Assembly: GCF_900104745.1 (NCBI RefSeq)
Contig: NZ_LT629732.1
Span: 2,157,981 to 2,221,980 of the forward strand
Length of the DNA stretch: 64,000 nt
DNA from: Actinopolymorpha singaporensis
GTDB lineage: Bacteria; Actinomycetota; Actinomycetes; Propionibacteriales; Actinopolymorphaceae
Direction of reading: 5' to 3'
A program made the position numbers and the translations under genes. Below the pieces are notes generated by a model. That model did no database searches, was not told the DNA's origin, and was given only the letters and a program-made list of their open reading frames with translations. Shown in pieces: positions 7,292 through 14,548 of the stretch. The number at the start of each line of letters is the position of its first letter. The stretch's first letter is position 1.

Positions 7292-9487
7292 TCAGCCCTT
7301 TTTCGCCAGCAGGTCGGCGACCCGGAACGCCATCGCGAAGATCGTCAGGACCGGGTTGACACCGCCGTTGGTGACGTGCAGCGACCCGTCCGCGAGGCGG
7401 AGGTTGTCGTGCCCCCACACGCGGCCCTTCGGGTCGGTCACCGACGTCGCCGGGTCGGTGCCCATCCGGCAGGTGCCGGCCTGGTGCTGGCCGCCGCTCG
7501 GGCCACGGCCCACCCCGCCGCTCGGCACCGTGCGCGTCGCGCCGCTCGCCGCGAGCCATTCCGCCGCGCGCCGCTGCAGCATCGCCGCCGTGGGCCGGTC
7601 GAGGTCGAGCACGCCGCCCGACAGCCGGGCCACGGGCATCCCGAAGACGTCGCGTACCCGCGGATCGACCGTGACCCGTGAGCGTGGGTTCGGCGTCTCC
7701 TGCAGCGGTCCCATCACCATCGTGGTGCGTTGGTACAGCTCACGCATGCCGCGCTTGCTCGCGGCACCGGACCGCGGGATGACCCCGGCGCCGGTGAGCA
7801 GGTTGTACGTCGCGAGCGGCATCGGCACGAAGTCGTTGGCCAGCATCCCGCCGCCCACCAGGCCGTCGTTGTGGTGGCGGAAGTCGTGGGTGGCGATCGT
7901 CGGGCCGGGACCGGCGCTGTTCTGCACCACGTCGTCGAAGATGCCGAGCGCACCGGCGTACACGTGCCCCTGCAGGTTGCGGCCCACCTGGTCGTGCCGG
8001 TTGCCCAGGCCGGTCGGTTCCGTGGCGGACGCGCTGTTGAGCAGCAGCCGCGCGGTCTCGATGGCTCCGGCGGCCAGGATCACCTGGTCGGCGGTGAGCG
8101 TGCGACGGCGTACCTCACCGTCGGCCGGGCCGGAGCCACCGGCGAGGGTGGCGAGCGCGACGCCGGTCACCCGGCCGCTGTCGTCGGTGACCACGCGTTC
8201 GGCGAACGTGCCGGTGACGAGGTCGCACCGGCCGGTCGCCAGCGCGCGGGGGAGAACGGTGTTGTGGCTGCCGTTCTTGGCCTCCGCCGGGCAGCCGAAG
8301 CCGACGCACTGGCCGCAGCGTACGCAGGCAGGCCGCCCGCCGTAGGGAGTGGAGTTGATCAGCAGCGGAACGTGGCCGGTGGACCAGCCGAGGTCGCGTG
8401 CGCCGGCGGCGAGCCGCGCACCGGACAGGTTGCCCGGCAACGGCGGCATCGGCAGTCCTCGCCGGCGAGGACCGGCACCGGTGAACCCGGCCGGGTCGCC
8501 GGCCACTCCGAGCTCCCATTCGGCGCGGTCGTAGTAGGGCTCCAGATCGTCGTACGACAGCGGCCAGTCGGCCAGTGAGCTGCCGTCGGGCACGCCGTAC
8601 ACGGAGGCCATCCGAAAGTCCTCCGGCACGAACCGCCAGGCCTGCGCGCCGAAAACCCGGGTGCCGCCGCCGACCGTCATCGCGTTGTTGCTCCAGCGCC
8701 CGTCGGTCGGCCCGACGACCACCTCTTCGTCGCCGTCAGGTGCCCAGACCCGCGGGTGCCCGGACGCGACCGGCCCGGCACTCTGCGCGTATCCGAACAA
8801 CGCGCGGTGGCTGCGCAGGTGGTCTCCGCGCAGGTCCTCGGTGCGCAGGAAGTCGCCGCGCTCGACGGCGAGGACGCGGTAGCCGGCCTCGGCGAGCACG
8901 CAGGCCGCGGTGCCCCCGCCGGCGCCGGCGCCGACGACGATGGCGTCGTAGTGCGGTTCCAGGTCGCCGAACGGTGTCAACGGTAACTTGACGGTGAGTG
9001 CCTCAGGTGCCGGCCACTCGGCGTCCTGCGGCGCCGCGCGGTAGCCGACCATCCGCCAGGACACGCCGTCGCGGTTGCCGCCGTTGTCCGGATCGGCGTA
9101 GAAACCCTGCACAGCAAGGGACTCCATCAGTCGGAGGAACTCCGACCGGTCCACACCGCTCCAGTCGGCGGTGGTCTGCCCGGCGCGCAGGGCGTCGAGC
9201 ACCTCGTCCCGGCCGGTGTCGGCCAGCGCGGCGAAGCCCGTGGTGCCTCCGCCGTCGCCGGACCTCGATTCCGCCCGCGCATCCGCCTCGGCGTCGAGCA
9301 GATCCAGTCCGGCCGTTAGCAACTCGACCGCGTGGGGGAGTTCGGTCCGCAGGATCCGGGCCAGGAAGTCACCGACTCCGGCGTCCCATCCGGACGGGAA
9401 GTCGTCTGCCGGCACCATTCGGTCGACGGCCGCGCGCAGGGCCGGCCGGGCCAGCAGTCCGGTGAGGGTGGCGTCGTCGGCGGGCAT
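7292..9487 (-). CDS. GMC oxidoreductase fused to gluconate-2-dehydrogenase subunit-3-like domain
   Basis: A 731-residue flavoprotein. Residues 1-165 look like the small subunit 3 of membrane gluconate/sugar dehydrogenases (the segment ending YADPDNGGNRDGVSW is diagnostic). Residues 180-731 are a GMC oxidoreductase: FAD-binding YDAIVVGAGAGGGTAA, a cysteine cluster CVRCGQCVGFGC, and the C-terminal catalytic block HQAGTCRMGTD with NGGVNPVLTIFA. Such enzymes oxidise primary or secondary hydroxyls of sugars, polyols or sterols. In many relatives the two parts are separate proteins. No Tat signal or cytochrome c partner is seen here. GGAGG lies before the ATG at 9487. The next gene upstream on the same strand is a PhyH dioxygenase. 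Confidence 0.88.
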   Translation of the reverse strand: MPADDATLTGLLARPALRAAVDRMVPADDFPSGWDAGVGDFLARILRTELPHAVELLTAGLDLLDAEADARAESRSGDGGGTTGFAALADTGRDEVLDALRAGQTTADWSGVDRSEFLRLMESLAVQGFYADPDNGGNRDGVSWRMVGYRAAPQDAEWPAPEALTVKLPLTPFGDLEPHYDAIVVGAGAGGGTAACVLAEAGYRVLAVERGDFLRTEDLRGDHLRSHRALFGYAQSAGPVASGHPRVWAPDGDEEVVVGPTDGRWSNNAMTVGGGTRVFGAQAWRFVPEDFRMASVYGVPDGSSLADWPLSYDDLEPYYDRAEWELGVAGDPAGFTGAGPRRRGLPMPPLPGNLSGARLAAGARDLGWSTGHVPLLINSTPYGGRPACVRCGQCVGFGCPAEAKNGSHNTVLPRALATGRCDLVTGTFAERVVTDDSGRVTGVALATLAGGSGPADGEVRRRTLTADQVILAAGAIETARLLLNSASATEPTGLGNRHDQVGRNLQGHVYAGALGIFDDVVQNSAGPGPTIATHDFRHHNDGLVGGGMLANDFVPMPLATYNLLTGAGVIPRSGAASKRGMRELYQRTTMVMGPLQETPNPRSRVTVDPRVRDVFGMPVARLSGGVLDLDRPTAAMLQRRAAEWLAASGATRTVPSGGVGRGPSGGQHQAGTCRMGTDPATSVTDPKGRVWGHDNLRLADGSLHVTNGGVNPVLTIFAMAFRVADLLAKKG

Positions 9488-9706
9488 GGTCGACCTCCGC
9501 GGCAGGCTCGGTGTCCCGGGGCCCCTTCCTCGCGACCCTTCTGGAACGTGTCGAGGGGCGGAACCCGAGGCCCGCCCCGCGAACGACCCTATTCCCTCCG
9601 GAACTGGCGATGGAGCCCGGCGGCCGCCTCGGCCGGCGTGACGGGCGACCGGTTTCGGCGAGGGGCGGAACACGGTGGCCGGGCCGAGCTGACCCGAGTG
9701 GCGTAC

Positions 9707-10489
9707 TCAGTCGACGTCGATCCGGCCGACGACCTCTCCGCCCGCGAGGAACTGCTCGAACTCACCCCACGGCTTGGAGCCGTCCTTGGTCATGATGACC
9801 TCCTTGGAGTACTGCGCGAGGTAGACCCGGCGCAGCCTGTCGGTGAGGTTCGGGCCGCTGCGGTGCATCACCACGCTGGAGAACACCGCGATCGACCCTG
9901 CGGGCACCGTCACCGGCATGCCGGGGTCGTCGCCGAAGTAGCAGACGAGGTCGTTCACCCGGGGGTCCGGGATGTGCTTGACGTAGGAGCGGATGCCGGA
10001 ACGCGAGTACGGCCGCAGGTAGACCGAGCCGTTCTCCTCCGTCACGTCGTCGAGCGCGATCCAGCAGGTGAGGTAGGGCGCGTGGTCCTCGTGCACGTAG
10101 CCGGAGTCCTGGTGCCAGGCGAACGCCGTGTCCGGGTCGCCGGCCTTGATGACGTACTGCTCCCAGAAGAGGTACGCCTCCTCGCCCAGCGTCGCCCGGC
10201 AGATCTCCCGCATCAGCTCGCTGAACAGGAACTGCCGAAGCTCCGGCCGGTCGCGGTAGATCATGTGGCTGAAGTAGCGCTTGCCGCGGGCGTTGATGCC
10301 GATCCGGTCGGTGCCCGCCTCCTCCATCGCGGCGTCCAGCTTGTCCATGGAGTACTGCGCACCGCCGCGAAGCAGTTCCAGTTGCTCGTCGCTCAGTGCG
10401 CGTTCGAGGATGAAGTAGCCGTCGTTCTCGTACTGCTCCCGCATCTGCGGGGTGACCAGGGCGGTCCTGGACTCCTCGGTCGAGGTCAT
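9707..10489 (-). CDS. Phytanoyl-CoA dioxygenase (PhyH) family protein
   Basis: A 260-residue Fe(II)/2-oxoglutarate-dependent dioxygenase candidate. The iron-binding facial triad is visible as HQD in AFAWHQDSGYVHED, with the distal histidine in VVMHRSGPNLT and the 2-oxoglutarate arginine probably just downstream (TDRLRRVYLAQYS). The N-terminal YENDGYFILERALSDEQ is the usual start of the fold. The ATG at 10489 has TGGAGG upstream. It is divergent from an AraC-type regulator, which probably controls it, and precedes the GMC oxidoreductase gene on the same strand after a 219-bp gap. The substrate is unknown; bacterial members hydroxylate many small molecules besides phytanoyl-CoA. Confidence 0.87.
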   Translation of the reverse strand: MTSTEESRTALVTPQMREQYENDGYFILERALSDEQLELLRGGAQYSMDKLDAAMEEAGTDRIGINARGKRYFSHMIYRDRPELRQFLFSELMREICRATLGEEAYLFWEQYVIKAGDPDTAFAWHQDSGYVHEDHAPYLTCWIALDDVTEENGSVYLRPYSRSGIRSYVKHIPDPRVNDLVCYFGDDPGMPVTVPAGSIAVFSSVVMHRSGPNLTDRLRRVYLAQYSKEVIMTKDGSKPWGEFEQFLAGGEVVGRIDVD

Positions 10490-10594
10490 GGGTCGCTGCC
10501 TCCAGCGGGTCGGTGCGGTCTGTGCGCCGTCGGTGTACGCCCGACGCTAGGCCGCGGCGCCGCCGGAGTGGAATGGTCACGTTGGCCGGGACAT

Positions 10595-10645
10595 GTACGT
10601 TCTGGCGCCCGGGTGGCCCGCCGGTCCGGACGCCCGGGTACGTTC
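10595..10645. promoter_or_regulatory. Direct repeat in the PhyH/AraC divergent region
   Basis: The 162-bp divergent gap carries two copies of GTACGTTC (10595-10602 and 10638-10645). Each is flanked by GC-rich CGCCCGGGT copies (10606 and 10631 regions). Direct repeats are the usual form of AraC-family sites, so this is a candidate site for the regulator encoded at 10652, but the 43-bp spacing is long. Confidence 0.3.
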
Positions 10646-10651
10646 GCGGGC

Positions 10652-11455
10652 ATGGACTCCGGCACCAGGATCGCCGTGTCCGCCGCACCGGTGACCAGGC
10701 TTGGCCAGCTGGTGCTGGCCGGCGAGGTGGTCGACGACGAGCCGATGATGCCGTCGCCGCTGCGGGTGATGGAGGCGTACGTCCTGTCGGTGGTGCTCGC
10801 GGGGCACGGCCGCTACCGGCACGCCGACGGCCGGGAGGAGCCGGTCACCCCGGGCGCGCACACGCTGGTCCCGCCCGGCCGGCCGCACTGGTACGGCACC
10901 CTCGGCGGGCGGACCTGGACGGAGGTGTTCGTCGTCTTCACCGGTCCGTTGTTCGACGCCCTGGCCCGGGCGGGTGTGCTGGCTGAGGCCGGCCCGCGGT
11001 ATCCGCGCCCGGCCCCGTCGGCCGCCGCGCTGCGGACCATCCTGGCCTCCACGCCGCGGTCGGTGCAGGCGGCCGAGCACCAGTTGGTGGCGTTCGCCGA
11101 CTGGCTGCTGGACGTGACCGGGCCGGAGGAGTCGGAGGGCCCGAGTCCTGCCGTGGCCGCAGCCGTCGACCGGCTCGCCGACGACCTGACCGGCCGCCTC
11201 GACATGCGGTCGGTCGCCTGCGAGGTCGGGCTGCCGTACGACACGTTCCGGCGGAGGTTCGCCGCCGAGGTCGGCCAGTCACCGCTGGCGTTCCGCAACG
11301 CTCGGCGGCTGCAGACCGCCGCGACGCTCTTGCGTGTGACAGACATGACCACCAGGGAGATCGCCCGGACCCTCGGCTACACCGACGAGTTCCATCTGTC
11401 ACGGAGGTTCCGCGCCTACTTCGGCCTGCCGCCGAGCGACTACCGCCGCTCGTGA
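10652..11455 (+). CDS. AraC family transcriptional regulator
   Basis: A 267-residue regulator. Residues 20-110 form a cupin-like sensor (VTPGAHTLVPPGRPHWYGTL) and residues 165-267 hold the double helix-turn-helix: MRSVACEVGLPYDTFRRRF, then TTREIARTLGYTDEFHLSRR and FGLPPSDYRR. The start is the ATG at 10652; the frame is open much further upstream, but that stretch overlaps the PhyH and GMC genes and is not coding-like. The divergent arrangement suggests it controls the PhyH gene, possibly in response to the substrate or product of that enzyme. Confidence 0.9.
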   Translation: MDSGTRIAVSAAPVTRLGQLVLAGEVVDDEPMMPSPLRVMEAYVLSVVLAGHGRYRHADGREEPVTPGAHTLVPPGRPHWYGTLGGRTWTEVFVVFTGPLFDALARAGVLAEAGPRYPRPAPSAAALRTILASTPRSVQAAEHQLVAFADWLLDVTGPEESEGPSPAVAAAVDRLADDLTGRLDMRSVACEVGLPYDTFRRRFAAEVGQSPLAFRNARRLQTAATLLRVTDMTTREIARTLGYTDEFHLSRRFRAYFGLPPSDYRRS

Positions 11456-11474
11456 GCAGCCCGGCCGTGCCTTT

Positions 11475-11549
11475 GCGGGCCCTTGTCTGGCGGGCCCTTG
11501 TCTGGCGGGCCCTTGTCTGGCGGGCCCTTGTCTGGCGGGCCTTGCCCGG
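11475..11549. repeat. 15-bp tandem repeat between convergent genes
   Basis: Four perfect copies of GCGGGCCCTTGTCTG (11475-11534) and a degenerate fifth (to 11549) fill the gap between the AraC stop (11455) and the TetR stop (11552). Each unit contains the palindrome GGGCCC, so alternative hairpins can form, and it may act as a terminator. It is not inside a believable gene. Confidence 0.9.
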
Positions 11550-11551
11550 GG

Positions 11552-12205
11552 TCAGGCGTTGTCGGCGAGGGCGAGAGCGGCGAGTCGTCTGGCCTGGGCG
11601 ACGGCGCGGGTGGGTACGCCGGTCCCGTAGCTGACGCTCGCGCCCTCGTGGAGGACGAGCAGGCCGGCCGCGACGGTGCCGGGCCGGCGAATGCCCGCGG
11701 CCCTCACCAGGTCCGTGAGGTAACCGAGCAGCCAGCGCTTCTGCTCCAGGATGACCCCGCGCCCGGGATGGTCGGCGTTCTCCGGGAGCTCGGCGAGGGC
11801 GTTGACGAAGGCGCAGCCGCGGGTGTTCTCCCGCCGGGACCACTGCTCGAGCGCGTCGAAGGTGGCGAGGACGCGCTCGACGCCGACCTTCCTGTCGGCG
11901 GCGCCGTCCCCGCCCCTGTCCCCGTCTCTGTCCTTGTCCGTGCTCGCCCGCCTGCCCGTGCTCGTTCGCGCGGCCGCGTGGTGGTCGACGTAGGACGTCA
12001 GCCATTCTCGCCAGCGCTCGTCGCGCGCCCGGAGATAACAGGCGACGAGGACGTCCTTGGAGCCGAAGCAGTCGTACAGCGTCTTCTTGGTCACCCCGGC
12101 GGCACGCGCCACCGCATCCACGCCCACGGCATGGATGCCCTGGTCGTAGAAGAGAGCGGAGGCCGCGTCCAGGATCCGGCGGCCGGCCGGGGTGAGCTCT
12201 CGCAT
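11552..12205 (-). CDS. TetR family transcriptional regulator
   Basis: A 217-residue repressor. The N-terminal helix-turn-helix is clear (ILDAASALFYDQGIHAVGVD, then ARAAGVTKKTLYDCFGSKD at residues 34-52). The ligand domain ends with an MftR/YxaF-like stretch (EQWSRRENTRGCAFVNALAE). Between helices about residues 82-108 is an unusual Asp/Arg/Gly-rich insert (DKDRDGDRGGDG), coded by simple repeats, that most relatives would lack. The start is the ATG at 12203-12205, with a -10 element 8 bases upstream and no ribosome site, so translation is probably leaderless. An operator-like palindrome lies further upstream, suggesting autoregulation. Confidence 0.9.
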   Translation of the reverse strand: MRELTPAGRRILDAASALFYDQGIHAVGVDAVARAAGVTKKTLYDCFGSKDVLVACYLRARDERWREWLTSYVDHHAAARTSTGRRASTDKDRDGDRGGDGAADRKVGVERVLATFDALEQWSRRENTRGCAFVNALAELPENADHPGRGVILEQKRWLLGYLTDLVRAAGIRRPGTVAAGLLVLHEGASVSYGTGVPTRAVAQARRLAALALADNA

Positions 12206-12213
12206 GCGACCCG

Positions 12214-12228
12214 ACTATACCGACCGGT
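12214..12228 (-). promoter_or_regulatory. -10 element (TATAGT) and overlapping dyad of the TetR gene
   Basis: On the minus strand TATAGT (12214-12219) ends 8 bases before the ATG. The adjoining ACCGACCGGT (12219-12228, arms ACCG/CGGT) is a small dyad that overlaps the promoter. Both the promoter and the site are inferred from sequence only. Confidence 0.45.
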
Positions 12229-12260
12229 GGGGTGACGAGGGGGCGGCCCGCGCACGGCAC

Positions 12261-12282
12261 AGGTATACCCGGCGGTATACCT
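12261..12282. promoter_or_regulatory. Probable TetR operator palindrome
   Basis: AGGTATAC (12261-12268) and GTATACCT (12275-12282) form perfect 8-bp arms around a 6-bp spacer. This is AT-rich sequence in a GC-rich region, 56 bp upstream of the TetR start. The size and symmetry are typical of TetR operators. It also lies 256 bp upstream of the divergent gene at 12539. Confidence 0.6.
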
Positions 12283-12538
12283 GCAAGCGCGCCTCTTCCA
12301 CCGCAACGGCCCGGCGCCGATGATCGGCCGCCCGCGCTCCAGCGCCACCGGGACCGCCTGTTCCCTGTCCTCGATGGCGCCCAGGGCAACGGCTGACGCC
12401 TGCGAGGTCCGGCCGCCCAGGTCGGCCGCGCAGTGGTCGCCGGATCCGCGACCGGTGCGTTCGGGGCTTTACGCCCGGGCCGGGTCCACCTACAACGGAG
12501 AGAACGCAGAGGTACGCCTCCCGTGGTAGGGGGACCCG

Positions 12539-13357
12539 ATGAGCGCACCACCGGAGGGCCCGGTTTCGGAAGATCCGAGCTCACCCGACCCGACCCAGCG
12601 GATGCGGGCGCGGCTCGGGGCCGTGCTGGCGCTGGCGTCTGCTCAGCTCCCGAGGTCGGCCGCGCCGGACGTTCGTACGCCCACTGGCCCTACGCCGACC
12701 GACCGGACGCCGGTCGGCGGGCCGCCCACCGACCGGATGCGGGAAAGCCCGGTGCGGGAGACTCCGCCCACCACGCCGGCCCCCGGAGCTCCGGCCGCGC
12801 CCGCACCGGCTGCACCCGCACCGGCTGCACCCGCACCGGCTGCACCCGCACCGGCTGCACCCGCACCGGGCGCGTCTGCTCCGGATCGGGCACCTCGTGC
12901 GAACAGTCCCACCACCCCGCTGATCACCGCCGCCGTCGGCGCCTCCGTCCGGGTCCGGGCGAGTGAACCGAACGACCTCGGTGTGGCCGAGCGCACCCGG
13001 CTGGCGGGGTTGTTCAAGCGGGTGGGTGCCTGGGCGCTCGGACTGAGCGCGGCGGGGATGTTCTTCGCAGCCCTCGCGACGCTCAAGTGGGTCGGCGGGG
13101 AGAACGTCGACGTCGGTGCCGTCGGGTGGGCCGCGGTCGGGCTGGCGCTGGTCTCGCTGACCTCGCTCGTCCTGGCCTACTTCACCGTGATGGGCTTCCG
13201 GCAGATCGAGTACGAGGCAGATCTCGGCGGTGGACAGCACGAGGTCACCCAGCAGGGGAGCAGCCAGCAGGGGAGCAGCCAGAGCCGGCCGAGCCAGGGC
13301 GGTCAGGACCGGCGTACCGGGGACGGCCGTCGGGAGGACCGGCAGCCGACCTCCTGA
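12539..13357 (+). CDS. Ala/Pro-repeat membrane protein of unknown function
   Basis: A 272-residue protein with three parts. The first is a disordered Pro/Thr-rich N-terminus containing an APAP-type repeat (about residues 80-112, from four perfect 15-bp units). The second is a core with two membrane helices (about 162-182 and 196-222, the second ending in VLAYFTVMGF). The third is a Gln/Ser/Gly-rich hydrophilic tail with GSSQQ repeats. There is no known domain. AGGGGG lies 5-10 bases before the ATG. It is convergent with the glycosyltransferase gene with 11 bp between stops. The helices suggest an inner-membrane protein with both tails on the same side. Confidence 0.75.
   Translation: MSAPPEGPVSEDPSSPDPTQRMRARLGAVLALASAQLPRSAAPDVRTPTGPTPTDRTPVGGPPTDRMRESPVRETPPTTPAPGAPAAPAPAAPAPAAPAPAAPAPAAPAPGASAPDRAPRANSPTTPLITAAVGASVRVRASEPNDLGVAERTRLAGLFKRVGAWALGLSAAGMFFAALATLKWVGGENVDVGAVGWAAVGLALVSLTSLVLAYFTVMGFRQIEYEADLGGGQHEVTQQGSSQQGSSQSRPSQGGQDRRTGDGRREDRQPTS
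12800..12870 (+). repeat. 15-bp in-frame tandem repeat
   Basis: Four perfect copies of CCCGCACCGGCTGCA plus an 11-base partial copy, encoding an Ala/Pro pentapeptide repeat inside the membrane protein gene. The unit is a multiple of three, so copy-number change would only alter linker length. Confidence 0.9.
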
Positions 13358-13368
13358 CCGCGCCGTCC

Positions 13369-14244
13369 TCACACGATCGGCGGCCGCCCGAGCAGGGTCA
13401 TCCGCCAGACGGTGCGCCAGCGGATCGGCCGCCTGCCACCGCAGGGCCTGCGCCAGCCCTCGACGAAGCCGCCCGCCCAGGCCCGCAGGCCGGCGAACGG
13501 CGGTCTGCGGACGACCGTCACCAGAACCCACACGGCCAGGTAGATCGGGACCAGCAGTCCGGGCAGGTGCCGACGGGCCAGCCAGACCCGGTTGCGGGCG
13601 TTCATCCGGTAGTAGAGCTGGTGCCGGGCGGGCGAGGTGCGCGGGTGCTGGAGGAGGATGTCGGGCCGGTAGTCGATCCGCCAGCCCGCGTCCAGCGCCC
13701 GCCAGGCCACGTCGGTCTCCTCGTGCGCCCAGAAGAACTCCGCCGGCCAGTCGCCCACCTGCTCCGTCACCGCCATCCGGACGGCGTTGCCCCCACCGAG
13801 GAACGTTGTCACCCGGGAGGCCCGAAGCGGGTCGTGGGCGCGCAGGCGCGGGACGTGCCGGCGCTGGGTCACGCCCTGCTCGTCGGCGATCCGGAAGCTG
13901 ATGATGCCGAGGTCGGCGTCGGCGGCGAACGCGTCGCGCACCTTCTGGGCGGTCCGGCGGTCGGGCAGCAGGCCGTCGTCGTCGAGGTACATCACGACGT
14001 CGACGTCGCCGTGCGCGCGCAGCCGGGCCAGCGCGACGTTGCGGCCCGCGGGCAATCCGAGGTTGACAGGGAGCTCGATGCCTTCGACCCCAGGCGGCAG
14101 CGCGGTCAGCCGGGTTCCCTGGCCGACCACCACCACCCGGTCCGGTGGGTCGGTCTGCCGGGTCAGCGAGGCCAGCAGTGCGGAAAGCTCCGCCGGGCGG
14201 TTTCCCATGGTCACCACAACGGCCCCGAGCCGAATCTCGCCCAC
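13369..14244 (-). CDS. Family 2 glycosyltransferase
   Basis: A GT-A fold glycosyltransferase of about 291 residues that should transfer a sugar from a nucleotide donor. It begins with the beta-strand GAVVVTMGNRPAELSALLAS, then VNLGLPAGRN and the metal-binding DDDG in VVMYLDDDGLLPD. Later EFFWAHEETDVAWRAL matches the catalytic ED/E region. The C-terminal part has one hydrophobic segment (LLVPIYLAVWVLVTVV) that may anchor it to the membrane. I chose the GTG at 14244 because it puts the first strand right after the start; the frame stays open to a TTG at 14379, which would add 45 unlikely residues. Acceptor unknown; it may act on a surface glycan. Confidence 0.85.
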   Translation of the reverse strand: MGEIRLGAVVVTMGNRPAELSALLASLTRQTDPPDRVVVVGQGTRLTALPPGVEGIELPVNLGLPAGRNVALARLRAHGDVDVVMYLDDDGLLPDRRTAQKVRDAFAADADLGIISFRIADEQGVTQRRHVPRLRAHDPLRASRVTTFLGGGNAVRMAVTEQVGDWPAEFFWAHEETDVAWRALDAGWRIDYRPDILLQHPRTSPARHQLYYRMNARNRVWLARRHLPGLLVPIYLAVWVLVTVVRRPPFAGLRAWAGGFVEGWRRPCGGRRPIRWRTVWRMTLLGRPPIV

Positions 14245-14379
14245 TGCCGACGGGCGGAGCGGGGCATGTACCTGTCCGCTCGTCCGCAACTGAATACCCC
14301 CACGGAGCCCGTCGCCGCGCCGAAAGGCCTCCGATCGATCGGCCGCGGCGAATGTGTCCTTGCAGCGGATCGTAACCAA

Positions 14380-14540
14380 AGCGGCCCGACGTACTGCTTA
14401 TTGCTGCTATCAGTGACCAAACCGCGTTCTGGGACGGGAGGTTTCGGTGGATCGAACATGATTGTTTACAAAGTTTCCGGAACTGTACCCTCACAAGCCC
14501 TTGTCACGGTTAGCTTGTGGGTTCCTTTTCGTACCGTCGG
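14380..14540. other. AT-richer intergenic island with inverted repeat
   Basis: Between the glycosyltransferase and the next gene, base composition drops to roughly half GC with runs such as GATTGTTTACAAAG, unlike the surrounding 70+ percent. It contains arms CACAAGC (14492-14498) and GCTTGTG (14513-14519) around a 14-base loop, shortly before the ribosome site at 14541. It probably holds divergent promoters and perhaps a leader structure or operator. I recognise no known RNA family. Confidence 0.5.
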
Positions 14541-14548
14541 GGGAGGTC

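Noticed and set aside
9332-10651. An N-terminal extension of the AraC regulator
   Set aside because: The open frame is antisense to the GMC and PhyH genes; the ATG at 10652 starts the sensor domain directly.
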